A DNA stretch of 45,936 bases, taken from positions 1 to 45,936 of the forward strand of contig CAMNGW010000006.1 of the NCBI GenBank assembly GCA_946538615.1, given 5' to 3'. Below, one piece after another: positions 16,271 through 25,918 of the stretch (the first letter of the stretch is position 1; the number at the start of each line of letters is the position of its first letter). Position numbers and translations under genes: made by a program. Below the pieces are notes generated by a model that saw only the letters and a list, made by a program, of their open reading frames with translations, made no database searches and was not told the origin of the DNA. The stretch is from an uncultured Clostridia bacterium. Lineage in GTDB: Bacteria; Bacillota; Clostridia; Christensenellales; Aristaeellaceae.

Positions 16271-18592
16271 ATGCATCGATACCGAAGACGGGGCGGCGTG
16301 AGCGGGGACAGTTTCAGGGGCGTGTCCCGCATACTCAGTGAGCTCCTGCGCAGCCGCGGCATTGACACCGAGGAAAAAGCACAGGCATTTCTGCATCCCT
16401 CGCTGGAACAGCTCCATGATCCCTTCCTGATGCAGGATATGGACAGGGCAGTCACGCTGATCCGGGATATCATCAGCAGGGGCGGAAAGATCCAGGTCTA
16501 TGGCGATTATGACACGGACGGCGTGTGTGCGACCTCCATCATGCTTACCCTGTTCAGGATGCTGGGCGCCCATGCGGATTTCAGGATCCCGAGCCGGCAC
16601 ACAGAGGGCTACGGGCTCAACAGCGAGGCTGTTGAAGAGATAGCCAGGGACCATGACCTGCTCATTACCGTGGATTGCGGAATCACGAGTGTCGAGGAGG
16701 TCAGGACGGCCCATCAGCTTGGTATGAAGGTGATTGTGACGGACCACCACCAGGTGCCCGACGAGGTGCCGGAAGCGGATGCTGTTCTTAATCCCCTTCT
16801 GGGGGACTATCCCTTCAGGCGGCTTTGCGGGGCAGGCGTTGCCCTGAAAATCTGCCAGGCCATGCTGGGCAGGGAAGCGGTCGAGGCCTGCATTGACCTT
16901 GCGGCGCTTGCCACCGTAGCAGATGTTGTGCCCCTCATTGATGAGAACCGGGTCATTGTCTGTTATGGCATGAAGGCTATGGAGAAGGGAAAGCGCCCTG
17001 GGCTGCAGGCCATGATCCGCAACGCCGGGTGCACGTTCCCCATGACGAGCACACAGCTGGCGTTCCGCCTCGCGCCGCGTATCAATGCGGGCGGCAGGCT
17101 GGAGGATGCGGGGCAGTGCGTCACGCTCCTGTGTTCACAGGACACACAGGTCTGTGAGCAGACCGCGGCCCATCTCGAAGAAAACAACCGTCTCAGGCAG
17201 ATCATGCAAAGCGACATCATCCGCATCGTGGACGATCAGATCCGGCGGACCGTGGACTTTTTCGATGACCGCTGCATTGTCGTGATGGGAGAAGACTGGA
17301 ACCCCGGCGTGATTGGCCTTGCCGCTGGGAAAATATGCGAAACCTACCACATGCCAACGGTCATACTCAGCCATACCGGGGAGAAAGCGGTGGGAAGCTG
17401 CCGGTCCGTTCCCGGCGTGAACATCCATGCCATGCTCAGCCGCTGCGCAGATCTTTTCCAGCGCTTTGGCGGACATGAGCAGGCCGCCGGACTGACTATG
17501 GACCCTGCGCTTGTGCCCGAGCTCAGGCGCAGACTGAACCTTGCCATCCGCGAGAACTGTGACGAAGAGGCCCTCATCCCTTTTGACGATTATGATATGC
17601 CCCTTACACTTCCCGAAGTGACCCTTGAGATGATTGAGGACCTTGAGCGCATGGAGCCCACAGGCTTTGGGAACCCGTCCCCGCTGTTCTACTGTCAGGA
17701 CGTGTTTGTCCAGCAGGCCAGTGCGGTGGGCAAAGACGGCTCCCACCTTAAGCTCTCGCTTCTGCAGGACAACGTGATGTGCGACGGGATCGCCTTCGGC
17801 ATGGGCAGGATGGCGGGAACGCTCCAGCGCGTGGACCTGCTCGTAAGCCCCCAGCGCAATGAGTTCCGTGGCATTGTCAAGCCCCAGGTGCAGGTGGAGA
17901 GCATCCGGGTCGCCCAGGGTGCAGCGGCTGTCCCGGGGGAGAATCGGATTTTTCCGCTTTTCATGCAGGAATTAGGGATTCTTGCGTCGAATGATTTAAC
18001 AATTCCAGCCCCTTCAGCGAAGACGGTAACCCGCCGTCAGGCGCTGGGCATGGGAAGAGGCACGCTGTACATCTGCCATACTGCACAGGGCGCGAGCTCA
18101 CTGGCCGCAGAAAAGGAACTGGACGTGGCTGTGGGACATGCGGAGGACCCAAGACCTTTTCCCACGCTGCTGATCTGCCCTGAACTGGACAGGCTCGAGG
18201 ACCGCTGGAAGCAGATTGTACTGATGGACGGGGACGTGCTGCCGGGCGAAGCGGCGCTCATCGGGCAAAGGTGCCCGAGGGCGGAGATCTGTGCGCTCAA
18301 GCCGGACAAGCTCATCGGGAGCTTAAGGGAGATCCGGGATAAAATGAGCCTGGAGTTCCTCCGGCACTTCTATGTTGTCCTGCGCAAACCGCCGGATATG
18401 GACGGGAAGCAGATGCGCGCCCTGATGAAGCAGGAAAGTCTGAATTTCCCGGAGGTCCATACGGCCCTTACGGTCCTTGCCAGGGCGGGCCTGATCGATT
18501 ATGCCCTTGAACCCCTTCGGGTCACTGTACATGCAGGGCGGAAAGGGGACCCGTTCGGGACGGACATCATGCGTTACCTGAAAAAAATCTAG
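16271..18592 (+). CDS. recJ: Single-stranded-DNA-specific exonuclease RecJ
   Basis: The protein has 773 residues and is a 5'-3' exonuclease that works with RecQ in gap repair. The DHH core shows GDYDTDG (78-84), a metal-site VDCGITS, VTDHH (156-160) and, further on, the DHHA1 block with GGHEQAAG. An OB-fold and a C-terminal extension of about 200 residues follow; Bacillus-type RecJ is similarly long. I start at the ATG at 16271 (AAAGGAAA upstream); a longer frame runs back into secF. The terminator after secF sits in front of it. Confidence 0.93.
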   Translation: MHRYRRRGGVSGDSFRGVSRILSELLRSRGIDTEEKAQAFLHPSLEQLHDPFLMQDMDRAVTLIRDIISRGGKIQVYGDYDTDGVCATSIMLTLFRMLGAHADFRIPSRHTEGYGLNSEAVEEIARDHDLLITVDCGITSVEEVRTAHQLGMKVIVTDHHQVPDEVPEADAVLNPLLGDYPFRRLCGAGVALKICQAMLGREAVEACIDLAALATVADVVPLIDENRVIVCYGMKAMEKGKRPGLQAMIRNAGCTFPMTSTQLAFRLAPRINAGGRLEDAGQCVTLLCSQDTQVCEQTAAHLEENNRLRQIMQSDIIRIVDDQIRRTVDFFDDRCIVVMGEDWNPGVIGLAAGKICETYHMPTVILSHTGEKAVGSCRSVPGVNIHAMLSRCADLFQRFGGHEQAAGLTMDPALVPELRRRLNLAIRENCDEEALIPFDDYDMPLTLPEVTLEMIEDLERMEPTGFGNPSPLFYCQDVFVQQASAVGKDGSHLKLSLLQDNVMCDGIAFGMGRMAGTLQRVDLLVSPQRNEFRGIVKPQVQVESIRVAQGAAAVPGENRIFPLFMQELGILASNDLTIPAPSAKTVTRRQALGMGRGTLYICHTAQGASSLAAEKELDVAVGHAEDPRPFPTLLICPELDRLEDRWKQIVLMDGDVLPGEAALIGQRCPRAEICALKPDKLIGSLREIRDKMSLEFLRHFYVVLRKPPDMDGKQMRALMKQESLNFPEVHTALTVLARAGLIDYALEPLRVTVHAGRKGDPFGTDIMRYLKKI

Positions 18593-18622
18593 TTACAGTG
18601 TTTCACAGAAGGGAGGATGCTC

Positions 18623-20794
18623 GTGTTTACTGTATTTGAAGAGATGCCCCTGGATCAGATGCTGGCAAGGGTGCAGAAATACAACCCCGGCGACGGGTAC
18701 AAGATTGTCGAGAAAGCCTATCATTATGCGGAAAATGCCCACGCAGGCCAGCACAGGAAAAGCGGGGAGCCGTACTTTATCCATCCCTGCTTTGTGGCGA
18801 GCATTCTCACGGAGCTGATGATTGATCCGCCCACGATCGCGGCAGGACTGCTGCACGACACCGTGGAGGACTGTCCGGGCATCGAGCTTGAGGACATCAG
18901 GCGTGAGTTCGGGGACGAGATTGCTGAGCTTGTCGACGGCGTGACCAAACTGAACAAACTGAATTTTGCCAACCGCGAGGAGGCACAGGCGGAGAGCCTG
19001 CGCAAGATGATCCTTGCCATGAGCAAGGATATCCGCGTTGTGCTCATCAAGCTTGCTGACCGTCTGCACAACATGCGCACCATGAGGTACCAGGCCCCGG
19101 ACAGACAGCGGGCCATTTCTCAGGAGACACTGGATATCTATGCCCCTCTCGCCCACCGTCTGGGCGTGTATGCCATCAAAACAGAGCTCGAGGACCTGTC
19201 ACTGAGGTACCTTGATCCGGAAGGCTACCAGATGCTGGTGCAGAAAGTGGGCATGAAGCGGGCCGAGCGGGAGGCCAATATCCGGATGGTCATCAGCGAA
19301 CTGTCGGCCAAACTTGACGAGAACCATATTCATTACGATGTGGATGGGCGCCCCAAGCATTTTTATTCCATTTATAAGAAAATGGTCCTCCAGAACAAGC
19401 CTTTCGAACAGATTTATGATCTTATTGCGATACGCGTGATCGTGGACAGCATCCAGGACTGCTATGCTGTCCTGGGCATCGTGCACACGCTGTGGAACCA
19501 GGTGCCGGGGCGCTTTAAGGACTATATCTCCATGCCCAAGGGCAATATGTACAGGAGCCTGCACACCACCGTGATGGGCGGAAGGAAAATGCCCTTCCCC
19601 TTTGAGGTGCAGATCAGGACCTGGGAGATGCACCGCGTGGCCGAGTACGGCATCGCCGCCCACTGGCGCTATAAGGAGGGCGGGGGCTCGGCAACGGACC
19701 TGGACAGCAAGCTCTACTGGGTGCGCCAGATCCTGGACTGGCAAAGCGATACCCGAGATTCCAAAGAATTTGTGGACACGCTCAAAACAGACCTTTTCTC
19801 TGAGGAAGTCTTTATTTTCACCCCAAAGGGTGACGTCATTTCCATGACGAAGGGGGCCACGCCCCTTGACTTTGCCTATGCCATCCATTCGGCCATCGGC
19901 AATAAGTGCGTCGGAGCCAAGGTAAACGGCAAGATTGTGCCGCTTGATACGGAACTTCAGACGGGTGACCGTGTGGAGATCATGACCAGCGCCAACTCCA
20001 AAGGCCCGTCCACGGACTGGCTCAGGGTCTGCAAGACGGCCCAGGCGAAATCCAAGATCCGTGCTTTTCTGAAAAAAGAGCTGCGGGAGGAAAACATCAA
20101 TGTCGGGCGCAGCATGGTTGAACACGAATGCAAGCGCCGCGGGGCGAACCTGAATGAGCTGCTGAAACCGGAAAACTATGAGGGAATCCTCCGCAAGTAC
20201 GGTTTTCAGGAACTGGATGATATTTTTGGCTCCGTCGGATACGGCGGCATGTCCTCAAGCTATGTGGTCTCCAGGCTCATGGAAGAGCAGAAGGCACGCG
20301 AGCCCCAGCTGCCCAGGCCGGAGGAAGTGCGCGCGCCGGGCAGGATCAGCAACGGTGTCTTCATTGAAGGCAATGAGGATATGGACATTCCGGTACGCTT
20401 CGGCAAGTGCTGCTCACCGGTGCCGGGCGACGACATTGTCGGCTATATCACACGCGGCCACGGCGTGACGGTCCACAAGGCCGAGTGCACCAATGCCCAG
20501 TCAGCAGACAAAGAGCGGCAGGTCAAAGTGGCCTGGGCGAACACGGAAACGGGTACGTTCTGCGTGTCCATCAAAGTCATGGCATATGACCATGTGGGGC
20601 TCCTTGGGGAAGTGACGACATTTATCGGGAACCTGGGCGTACCCATCCGCAACTCATCTTCAGGGGCAAACAAAAACAAGATTGCCACGATCCGTCTCGT
20701 GCTGGAAGTCAAGTCCAGGGAACAGATGGACAGCGTGATCCGCCAGCTCCAGTTCCGGGGCGACGTGATCGACGTGTTCAGGGTGACAGGATAA
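18623..20794 (+). CDS. relA: Bifunctional (p)ppGpp synthase/hydrolase (RelA/SpoT family)
   Basis: The protein has 723 residues, standard for the long Rel enzymes. The N-terminal HD hydrolase contains GLLHDTVED and [12 protein letters not shown]. The synthetase carries [13 protein letters not shown] and the [10 protein letters not shown] strand. A TGS domain follows ([13 protein letters not shown]), then a zinc-finger-like region and a C-terminal ACT domain. Hydrolase residues look intact, so it should both make and break the alarmone. I chose the GTG at 18623, six bases after GGGAGG; the ATG at 18617 touches that site. It lies 30 bases after recJ and 11 before dtd. Confidence 0.95.
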   Translation: MFTVFEEMPLDQMLARVQKYNPGDGYKIVEKAYHYAENAHAGQHRKSGEPYFIHPCFVASILTELMIDPPTIAAGLLHDTVEDCPGIELEDIRREFGDEIAELVDGVTKLNKLNFANREEAQAESLRKMILAMSKDIRVVLIKLADRLHNMRTMRYQAPDRQRAISQETLDIYAPLAHRLGVYAIKTELEDLSLRYLDPEGYQMLVQKVGMKRAEREANIRMVISELSAKLDENHIHYDVDGRPKHFYSIYKKMVLQNKPFEQIYDLIAIRVIVDSIQDCYAVLGIVHTLWNQVPGRFKDYISMPKGNMYRSLHTTVMGGRKMPFPFEVQIRTWEMHRVAEYGIAAHWRYKEGGGSATDLDSKLYWVRQILDWQSDTRDSKEFVDTLKTDLFSEEVFIFTPKGDVISMTKGATPLDFAYAIHSAIGNKCVGAKVNGKIVPLDTELQTGDRVEIMTSANSKGPSTDWLRVCKTAQAKSKIRAFLKKELREENINVGRSMVEHECKRRGANLNELLKPENYEGILRKYGFQELDDIFGSVGYGGMSSSYVVSRLMEEQKAREPQLPRPEEVRAPGRISNGVFIEGNEDMDIPVRFGKCCSPVPGDDIVGYITRGHGVTVHKAECTNAQSADKERQVKVAWANTETGTFCVSIKVMAYDHVGLLGEVTTFIGNLGVPIRNSSSGANKNKIATIRLVLEVKSREQMDSVIRQLQFRGDVIDVFRVTG

Positions 20795-20805
20795 GGAGAA
20801 GTGTC

Positions 20806-21255
20806 ATGCGCTGCGTCATTCAGCGGGTTACAGAAGCTATGGTTACCTCAGAAGGCGAGGTATCAGGGAAGATACAGCAGGGGTTCATGGTGCTCATCGG
20901 CGTGAGTGTCCGGGACACCGACAAGGATGTCAAGTACATGGCCGAGAAGGTGCCGAACCTGCGTATCTTTGAAGATGAACAGGGAAAAATGAACCGCTCT
21001 CTGCGCGATGTGGGCGGCTCTATTCTTGCCGTCTCCCAGTTCACGCTCTATGGGGACGCGCGCGGGGGCAGGAGGCCCAGCTTTATCGAAGCGGCAAGGC
21101 CTGAAGAAGCCAACCGTCTGTATGAGGCACTGGTGGAAGCGTGGCGCGCAAGCGGCGTGAAGGTCGAGACGGGTGTTTTCAGGACGGAAATGAAGGTGCA
21201 CCTGGTCAACGATGGTCCGGTGACGATTCTCATGGATTCAGAAAAAACGTTCTGA
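20806..21255 (+). CDS. dtd: D-aminoacyl-tRNA deacylase
   Basis: The protein has 149 residues. It removes D-amino acids and glycine wrongly attached to tRNA. Both family signatures are present: SQFTLYGD with GRRPSF, and the NDGPVT cross-subunit motif near the C-terminus. It follows rel by 11 bases, a very common order in Bacillota. Confidence 0.96.
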   Translation: MRCVIQRVTEAMVTSEGEVSGKIQQGFMVLIGVSVRDTDKDVKYMAEKVPNLRIFEDEQGKMNRSLRDVGGSILAVSQFTLYGDARGGRRPSFIEAARPEEANRLYEALVEAWRASGVKVETGVFRTEMKVHLVNDGPVTILMDSEKTF

Positions 21256-21265
21256 GGTGTTCATC

Positions 21266-21841
21266 ATGACGGGTCTGAAAATTGAGACAGTGCGTGTGGG
21301 ACCGATCCGCACAAACTGCTATATTCTCTCCCTCGACAGCCGGAGCGACTGTCTGGTTATCGATCCCGGTGCGCAAAGCGCGAAGATCCGGGAACACACG
21401 GATGGCAAGAAAATCGCTGCCATCTTTTTTACGCATGGACATTTCGACCATATCGGGGGAGGAAAGGGACTGCTGGAAGAGGGGACACGCGTCTATATCC
21501 ACCCTCTTGACGAGCCCATGCTCCATGACACGGCGCTGAACTCGGGCCGGACGCTTCTCGGACAGGAGATCACGGGCCCGGATGCGACAGACAGGCTCAG
21601 TGACGGCGAAGAGATCGAGGCGGCAGGGATCCCGCTCACTGTGATCCACACCCCCGGGCACACACAGGGCTCCGTTTGCTTTTATGTGAAAGACGATCTC
21701 CTTTTTTCCGGGGACACTGTGATGAATATGGGGATCGGGCGCACGGACCTTGCAGGCGGCAGCATGGAGGACATGCGGCGCAGCTTACAGAAGCTGCATC
21801 CCTATCTTGCCTCCTGCCGCCTGTTTGGAGGACATGGCTGA
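21266..21841 (+). CDS. MBL-fold metallo-hydrolase, glyoxalase II-like
   Basis: The protein has 191 residues. The metal-binding motif reads THGHFDH, followed by HTPGHTQGS and FSGDTV, so both metal sites can form. The C-terminal glutathione-binding domain of true glyoxalase II is missing, as in the short YcbL-like enzymes. The ATG at 21266 is nine bases after the GAGG that overlaps the dtd stop. Its stop overlaps the hemZ start. The substrate is unknown. Confidence 0.9.
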   Translation: MTGLKIETVRVGPIRTNCYILSLDSRSDCLVIDPGAQSAKIREHTDGKKIAAIFFTHGHFDHIGGGKGLLEEGTRVYIHPLDEPMLHDTALNSGRTLLGQEITGPDATDRLSDGEEIEAAGIPLTVIHTPGHTQGSVCFYVKDDLLFSGDTVMNMGIGRTDLAGGSMEDMRRSLQKLHPYLASCRLFGGHG

Positions 21842-23262
21842 TGACAGAGGCATACCTTGAAACCATTGATCTTGATCTGCACCACCTCATGCTGCTCTTC
21901 GGCCTTCCGGACCAGTTTATGGACGGAGTGAGCTTTACCATGCAGGAGGACAGCGGGCACTTTGTCTGCGTGTTTACCGGCTGCGGAAAGCAGGCAAAGG
22001 GAACTGTGCCCATTCCCGACAGTGAGGACACAAGAATCAGGGAACTGCACAGGAAACGGGCCTGCCGGAGGCTCTGCCGCCAGACGTTCTATGAATTGCT
22101 GCGGGATGTCACAGGCATCCATCCCCCCTGGGGATCCATGACGGGCATCAGGCCCACGCGCCTTTTCTATGAAGCCCTTGAACAGGGGCTGTCTGCGGAG
22201 GATGCGGGACAGCACCTGCAGGAGGTCTTTGATATCCTGCCCGGCAAAGCGGATCTTCTCAGGGAAACGGTACTGACGCAGCAGACCCTGCCCAGGACAG
22301 ATCCCCGGTTCGTGGACGTGTATATTGGCATACCGTTCTGCACCACAAGATGCACCTACTGTTCGTTTTCCTCCGGCGAGATTGGGAAGGGTGACAAGGT
22401 CGGACCTTACCTGGAAGCGCTGTTTTCGGAGATGCGGGAAGGCGCAGAGATGCTCGCAGAAAGCGGGAAGGTACTGCGCGCCCTCTATGTGGGCGGCGGG
22501 ACGCCCACGGCGCTGGACGGGAACGCGTTTGCGGAACTCATGGACAGCCTCATGGAATGCTTTCCGGGGGCCCAGGAATACACCGTGGAAGCCGGCAGGC
22601 CGGACACCCTGACAGAGGATAAGCTCAGGACCATCTGCAGGCACGGCGTAAAGCGCATCTCCATCAATCCCCAGACCATGAACGATGAGACTCTTGCCGT
22701 CATCGGCAGGGCACATACCGCCGCGCAGGTGCGGGAGGCATATGGGCTCGCAAGACAGGCGGGCATCCCCCATATTAACATGGATGTCATAGCAGGGCTC
22801 CCCGGGGAGGACCTGGCGGCCTTCAGCCATACGATGGAAGAAGCGCTGCTGCTGCACCCTGAGAGCCTTACGGTCCACACCCTGGCCATCAAGCGCACCA
22901 GTCGCCTGCAGATAGAAAAATGGCCGCTTCCCGACGGAGAAACGGCCAGCAGCATGGTGGACCTTGGCCGCGAAACGGCCAGGAAGCTCGGCATGAGGCC
23001 TTATTATCTTTACCGGCAGAAATCCATGGCGGGCAATCTGGAGAATGTGGGCTATGCCCTTGCGGGGCACGAATGCCTGTACAATGTGGATATTATGGAG
23101 GAAAATACAGATATCCTCGCCTTTGGCGCAGGTGGGATCTCCAAGCGCGTGTTTCCCGAAGAAGGGCACATCGAAAGGCAGCCCAATGCCAGCAACATTG
23201 AGGTGTATACCGCGAGATGGCGTGAGATGGCAGAAAAAAAGCGGACCCTGTTCCTTTCATGA
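21841..23262 (+). CDS. hemZ: Oxygen-independent coproporphyrinogen III oxidase-like radical SAM protein HemZ
   Basis: The protein has 473 residues. The radical SAM motif CTTRCTYC places the three cluster cysteines at 167, 171 and 174, within GIPFCTTRCTYCSFSS. The N-terminal extension of about 150 residues is typical of HemZ and absent from HemN. VGGGTPTAL and the INPQTMND, DVIAGLPGE blocks belong to the same family. The ATG at 21841 shares a base with the previous stop, with GGAGGAC upstream. HemZ is annotated as a coproporphyrinogen dehydrogenase, but no other haem gene is here; a haem chaperone or methyltransferase role cannot be excluded. Confidence 0.92.
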   Translation: MTEAYLETIDLDLHHLMLLFGLPDQFMDGVSFTMQEDSGHFVCVFTGCGKQAKGTVPIPDSEDTRIRELHRKRACRRLCRQTFYELLRDVTGIHPPWGSMTGIRPTRLFYEALEQGLSAEDAGQHLQEVFDILPGKADLLRETVLTQQTLPRTDPRFVDVYIGIPFCTTRCTYCSFSSGEIGKGDKVGPYLEALFSEMREGAEMLAESGKVLRALYVGGGTPTALDGNAFAELMDSLMECFPGAQEYTVEAGRPDTLTEDKLRTICRHGVKRISINPQTMNDETLAVIGRAHTAAQVREAYGLARQAGIPHINMDVIAGLPGEDLAAFSHTMEEALLLHPESLTVHTLAIKRTSRLQIEKWPLPDGETASSMVDLGRETARKLGMRPYYLYRQKSMAGNLENVGYALAGHECLYNVDIMEENTDILAFGAGGISKRVFPEEGHIERQPNASNIEVYTARWREMAEKKRTLFLS

Positions 23263-23297
23263 TGTCCCTTGCCACGCATCATGACGCTTCGTATAAT
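23257..23297 (+). promoter_or_regulatory. Promoter with a flanking palindrome, before the HAD gene
   Basis: TTGCCA (23269-23274) and TATAAT (23292-23297) are 17 bases apart. TCATGATG (23257-23264) and CATCATGA (23277-23284) form a perfect 8-base inverted repeat that encloses the -35. It also contains the hemZ stop codon. It may be an operator; the binder is unknown. Confidence 0.6.
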
Positions 23298-23320
23298 CCG
23301 GATGGAAGGATGAGGATGAT

Positions 23321-23977
23321 TTGCTGAGATATCCATGCCTGATTGTTGATCACGATGACACGGTTGTCAACTCAACGGCCACTGTTCACTATCCGTGTTT
23401 CATTTCATACTGTGAGACCTATTTCCCGGATTACCACTGTACCCTCGAGGATTACCTGCGCAAGAATTTTGACCCCGGGGTGGTTGCCTTTTTCCGTGAT
23501 GAAGTCGGCATGTCAGAAGAACAGATGCTCCATGAGCAGACCTACTGGAACGCTTATGTCAAGCAGCACGTGCCGCAGGCGTATCCGGGCATACGTGGTA
23601 TTCTTGAGAAACAGAAGCAGCTGGGCGGAAAGATCTGTGTTGTGTCCCATTCCTATGCAGAGAACATCCTGAGGGACTACAGGGAAAACCATCTGCCCCA
23701 GCCCGATGCGGTCTTTGGCTGGGAGTACCCGCGGGAGAAACGGAAACCGAGCCCTTTCCCGCTTGAAGAGATCATGCGGCGCTATGGCTTCCGGCCCGAA
23801 GAGATGCTGGTGGTGGACGATCTCAAGCCGGGGTACGATATGGCGCGTGCCGTGCATGTCCCGTTTGCAGCGGCGCTGTGGTCCAATGAAGTGCCGGAGA
23901 TCCGTCAGTTCATGCGTGAGAATTGTGATACAGCTTTTACAGACGTTGATGATTTTGGTGAGTGGCTTTTTTCGTGA
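23321..23977 (+). CDS. HAD-superfamily phosphatase
   Basis: The protein has 218 residues. Motif I is VDHDDTVVNS (nucleophile D10, acid D12), motif II VVSHSY, motif III the lysine in KRKPSP, and motif IV VVDDLKPG. An alpha-helical cap lies between motifs I and II, as in the phosphoglycolate phosphatase-like group. The start is a TTG at 23321 after GAAGGATGAGGA; no in-frame ATG fits. The next gene follows 15 bases on, so the phosphatase may act on a product of the AAA-CYTH protein. The substrate is unknown. Confidence 0.85.
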   Translation: MLRYPCLIVDHDDTVVNSTATVHYPCFISYCETYFPDYHCTLEDYLRKNFDPGVVAFFRDEVGMSEEQMLHEQTYWNAYVKQHVPQAYPGIRGILEKQKQLGGKICVVSHSYAENILRDYRENHLPQPDAVFGWEYPREKRKPSPFPLEEIMRRYGFRPEEMLVVDDLKPGYDMARAVHVPFAAALWSNEVPEIRQFMRENCDTAFTDVDDFGEWLFS

Positions 23978-23992
23978 AAAGGAGTATGCACC

Positions 23993-25099
23993 ATGGCCAA
24001 GAAGATAACGAAAATTGTTCTGACAGGAGGACCGGCTGCAGGCAAGACGACGCTGATCAGCCGCATTCTGCATGAGTTCAAACAGGAGGACGGGTGGCGC
24101 GTGATCACCATTCCGGAAACGGCGACCGAACTGATCTCTGAGTTCGGGATCCGGCCCTTTGGAAACTGCGTGAGCATGCTCGAGTTCCAGGATTTTGTCA
24201 TCGCTGACCAGATCCACAAGGAAAAGCTTGCCCTCAAGGCGGCAGAAATGGTGCCCGAGGAGAACGTGCTTATCATTTACGACCGGGCCCTTATGGACGA
24301 CAAGGCATACATCACCGATGAGGAATTTGCCCAGGTGCTGTCGCATTTTGAAGGACGTACAGAAGCTTCGGTCCTTGCGGGCTATGATGCCGTGATCCAT
24401 CTGGTCACCTGCGCCAAAGGGGCTGAATTTGCTTACAACCTCGCCAACGAGGCACGCACCGAATCGATTGAGTATGCCAGGGAGATGGATGACAGAACGC
24501 TGCGTGCATGGAGCGGTCACCCGAACCTGCGGGTGATTGACAACTCTGTGGATTTCGAGGAAAAGATGAACAATGCCATCCGTGAGATCTACAGGATCCT
24601 CGGCCAGAGCGAGCCCATGGTGGATAAGCGCAAGTACCTCATCGAGATGCCTGATCTTGAGACCATCATCCGGGATTATCACGCGGTGCCCCTTGAGATG
24701 ATGCAGACGTACCTTGTTGTGACCAAGCCCGGCGTGGAGCGGCGCGTCAGACAGCAGAAAAACGGTGAGGATTATCTGTACTTTTACACAGAAAAGCAGA
24801 CGCTCGCCGACGGGACCAAACTGGTTACCGAAAAGCCGATTTCCGGGAAAAATTATATCCGCTACCTGATGGAATCCGACAACGAGATGCATGCTGTGAG
24901 GAAAGTCAAGTACCGGTTCTTCTACCATTCGAGCCGTTACGAAGTGGACGTTTATCCGTTCAGCAAGGATAAAGCCATTCTGTTCCAGTATGCCACGGGA
25001 GATACGGATATCCCGCCTCAGATCCATGTGATCCGGGAAGTCACGGACCAGGAAGCGTACAAGAACAGACAGCTTGCCATGGTGCAGTCCCTGGGATGA
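23993..25099 (+). CDS. AAA-type NTPase fused to a CYTH-like domain (TTD14-like)
   Basis: The protein has 368 residues. The N-terminal half is a P-loop kinase-like ATPase (AAA_28 type) with Walker A GGPAAGKTT at 12-20 and a YDRALMDDKAY segment in the Walker B or lid region. The C-terminal half (about 210-360) has the alternating charged strands of a CYTH/triphosphate tunnel domain: KRKYLIEM near its start, then ERRVRQQ, YFYTEK, and KVKYRFFYHSSRYEVDVYPF. The same architecture is known in the fly protein TTD14, which binds GTP and a phosphoinositide. In bacteria the role is unknown. ATG with AAAGGAG upstream; a strong terminator follows. Confidence 0.8.
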   Translation: MAKKITKIVLTGGPAAGKTTLISRILHEFKQEDGWRVITIPETATELISEFGIRPFGNCVSMLEFQDFVIADQIHKEKLALKAAEMVPEENVLIIYDRALMDDKAYITDEEFAQVLSHFEGRTEASVLAGYDAVIHLVTCAKGAEFAYNLANEARTESIEYAREMDDRTLRAWSGHPNLRVIDNSVDFEEKMNNAIREIYRILGQSEPMVDKRKYLIEMPDLETIIRDYHAVPLEMMQTYLVVTKPGVERRVRQQKNGEDYLYFYTEKQTLADGTKLVTEKPISGKNYIRYLMESDNEMHAVRKVKYRFFYHSSRYEVDVYPFSKDKAILFQYATGDTDIPPQIHVIREVTDQEAYKNRQLAMVQSLG

Positions 25100-25100
25100 C

Positions 25101-25144
25101 ATAAAACAGCAAAGAAGAGCGGAGGTGCTCTTCTTTTGTTTTAT
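25101..25144. terminator. Long terminator hairpin after the AAA-CYTH gene
   Basis: AAAGAAGAGC (25111-25120) pairs with GCTCTTCTTT (25127-25136), and the outer ATAAAACA (25101-25108) pairs with TGTTTTAT (25137-25144), leaving a 2-base bulge. The A and T runs let it work on either strand. Confidence 0.8.
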
Positions 25145-25169
25145 GATCAGGGAGCTGTTCAGCATGTTC

Positions 25170-25205
25170 CGGAGGCGGGGAAGCGCACCGGCTGCCCTGC
25201 CTCCG
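25170..25205 (+). other. Unexplained 11-bp hairpin between terminator and promoter
   Basis: CGGAGGCGGGG (25170-25180) pairs with CCCTGCCTCCG (25195-25205) with one G-U pair and a 14-base loop. No T-run follows, so it is not a simple terminator. It lies past the AAA-CYTH terminator and before the cyclophilin promoter. Confidence 0.35.
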
Positions 25206-25246
25206 TTGAAATATACAGGGGGACAGGGATTCGTTGCAGACAGTGC

Positions 25247-25275
25247 TTGCAGGAATCAGGGTCTACTGGTAAAAT
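25247..25275 (+). promoter_or_regulatory. Promoter of the cyclophilin gene
   Basis: TTGCAG (25247-25252) and TAAAAT (25270-25275) are 17 bases apart, about 68 bases before the start. A small CCCGG/CCGGG hairpin lies in the leader just before the CGGAGG ribosome site. Confidence 0.6.
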
Positions 25276-25343
25276 TCACCATGTGCGAATGAAAAACATT
25301 CGGGAATAGACCCCGGAAGAGCCGGGTATACGGAGGTATAGCT

Positions 25344-25865
25344 ATGAGTCAGAACCCCACGTTTGTGATTACCATGCAGGATGGACGCGAAATGAAAGGC
25401 GAACTGTATCCTCAGACCGCACCGGAGTCTGTGGGCAATTTTATTGAACTGGCCAACAGCGGTTTCTATGACGGACTGATTTTCCACCGCGTCATCCCGG
25501 GCTTTATGATTCAGGGCGGGGACCCAAAAGGCACAGGGATCGGCGGGCCCGGCTACCATATTCACGGCGAGTTTGCCCAGAACGGCTTTGACAATCCTGT
25601 GAAGCACACCTATGGCATCCTGTCCATGGCGCGGTCCATGATGCCGAACTCCGCAGGAAGCCAGTTTTTCATTATGACGAGCGTCAGTCCCCATCTTGAC
25701 GGGGGCTATGCTGCCTTCGGCAAGGTCCTTGAAGGCATGGAAGTCGCAGAAGACATCGTTAACACCAAGCGTGATATGCGGGACTGCCCCCTCACGCCCC
25801 AGGTGATGAAGTCCATCCGTGTCGAGACATACGGCCAGACCTATCCCTTTAAGAAACTTGCATAA
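25344..25865 (+). CDS. Cyclophilin-type peptidylprolyl isomerase
   Basis: The protein has 173 residues and catalyses cis-trans isomerisation of proline bonds. The active-site strand FHRVIPGFMIQGGDP (with the catalytic arginine) and GSQFFIM are intact. There is no signal peptide, so it is cytoplasmic, a PpiB-like form. CGGAGGT precedes the ATG. It is transcribed alone or with zapA, which follows a small hairpin. Confidence 0.94.
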   Translation: MSQNPTFVITMQDGREMKGELYPQTAPESVGNFIELANSGFYDGLIFHRVIPGFMIQGGDPKGTGIGGPGYHIHGEFAQNGFDNPVKHTYGILSMARSMMPNSAGSQFFIMTSVSPHLDGGYAAFGKVLEGMEVAEDIVNTKRDMRDCPLTPQVMKSIRVETYGQTYPFKKLA

Positions 25866-25876
25866 GCAAAGAGCAG

Positions 25877-25903
25877 TGCGCGGCTTGAGCTGCGCATCTT
25901 TTG
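25877..25903 (+). terminator. Terminator or attenuator hairpin before zapA
   Basis: TGCGCGGC (25877-25884) pairs with GCTGCGCA (25889-25896) with one G-U pair and a TTGA loop, then TCTTTTG. The short T-run suggests partial termination between the cyclophilin gene and zapA. Confidence 0.5.
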
Positions 25904-25918
25904 AGAGAGGCGATATAC

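Noticed and set aside
25144-25292. A 49-codon frame after the AAA-CYTH terminator
   Set aside because: No ribosome site, includes a hairpin and the cyclophilin promoter, and shows no protein-like pattern.
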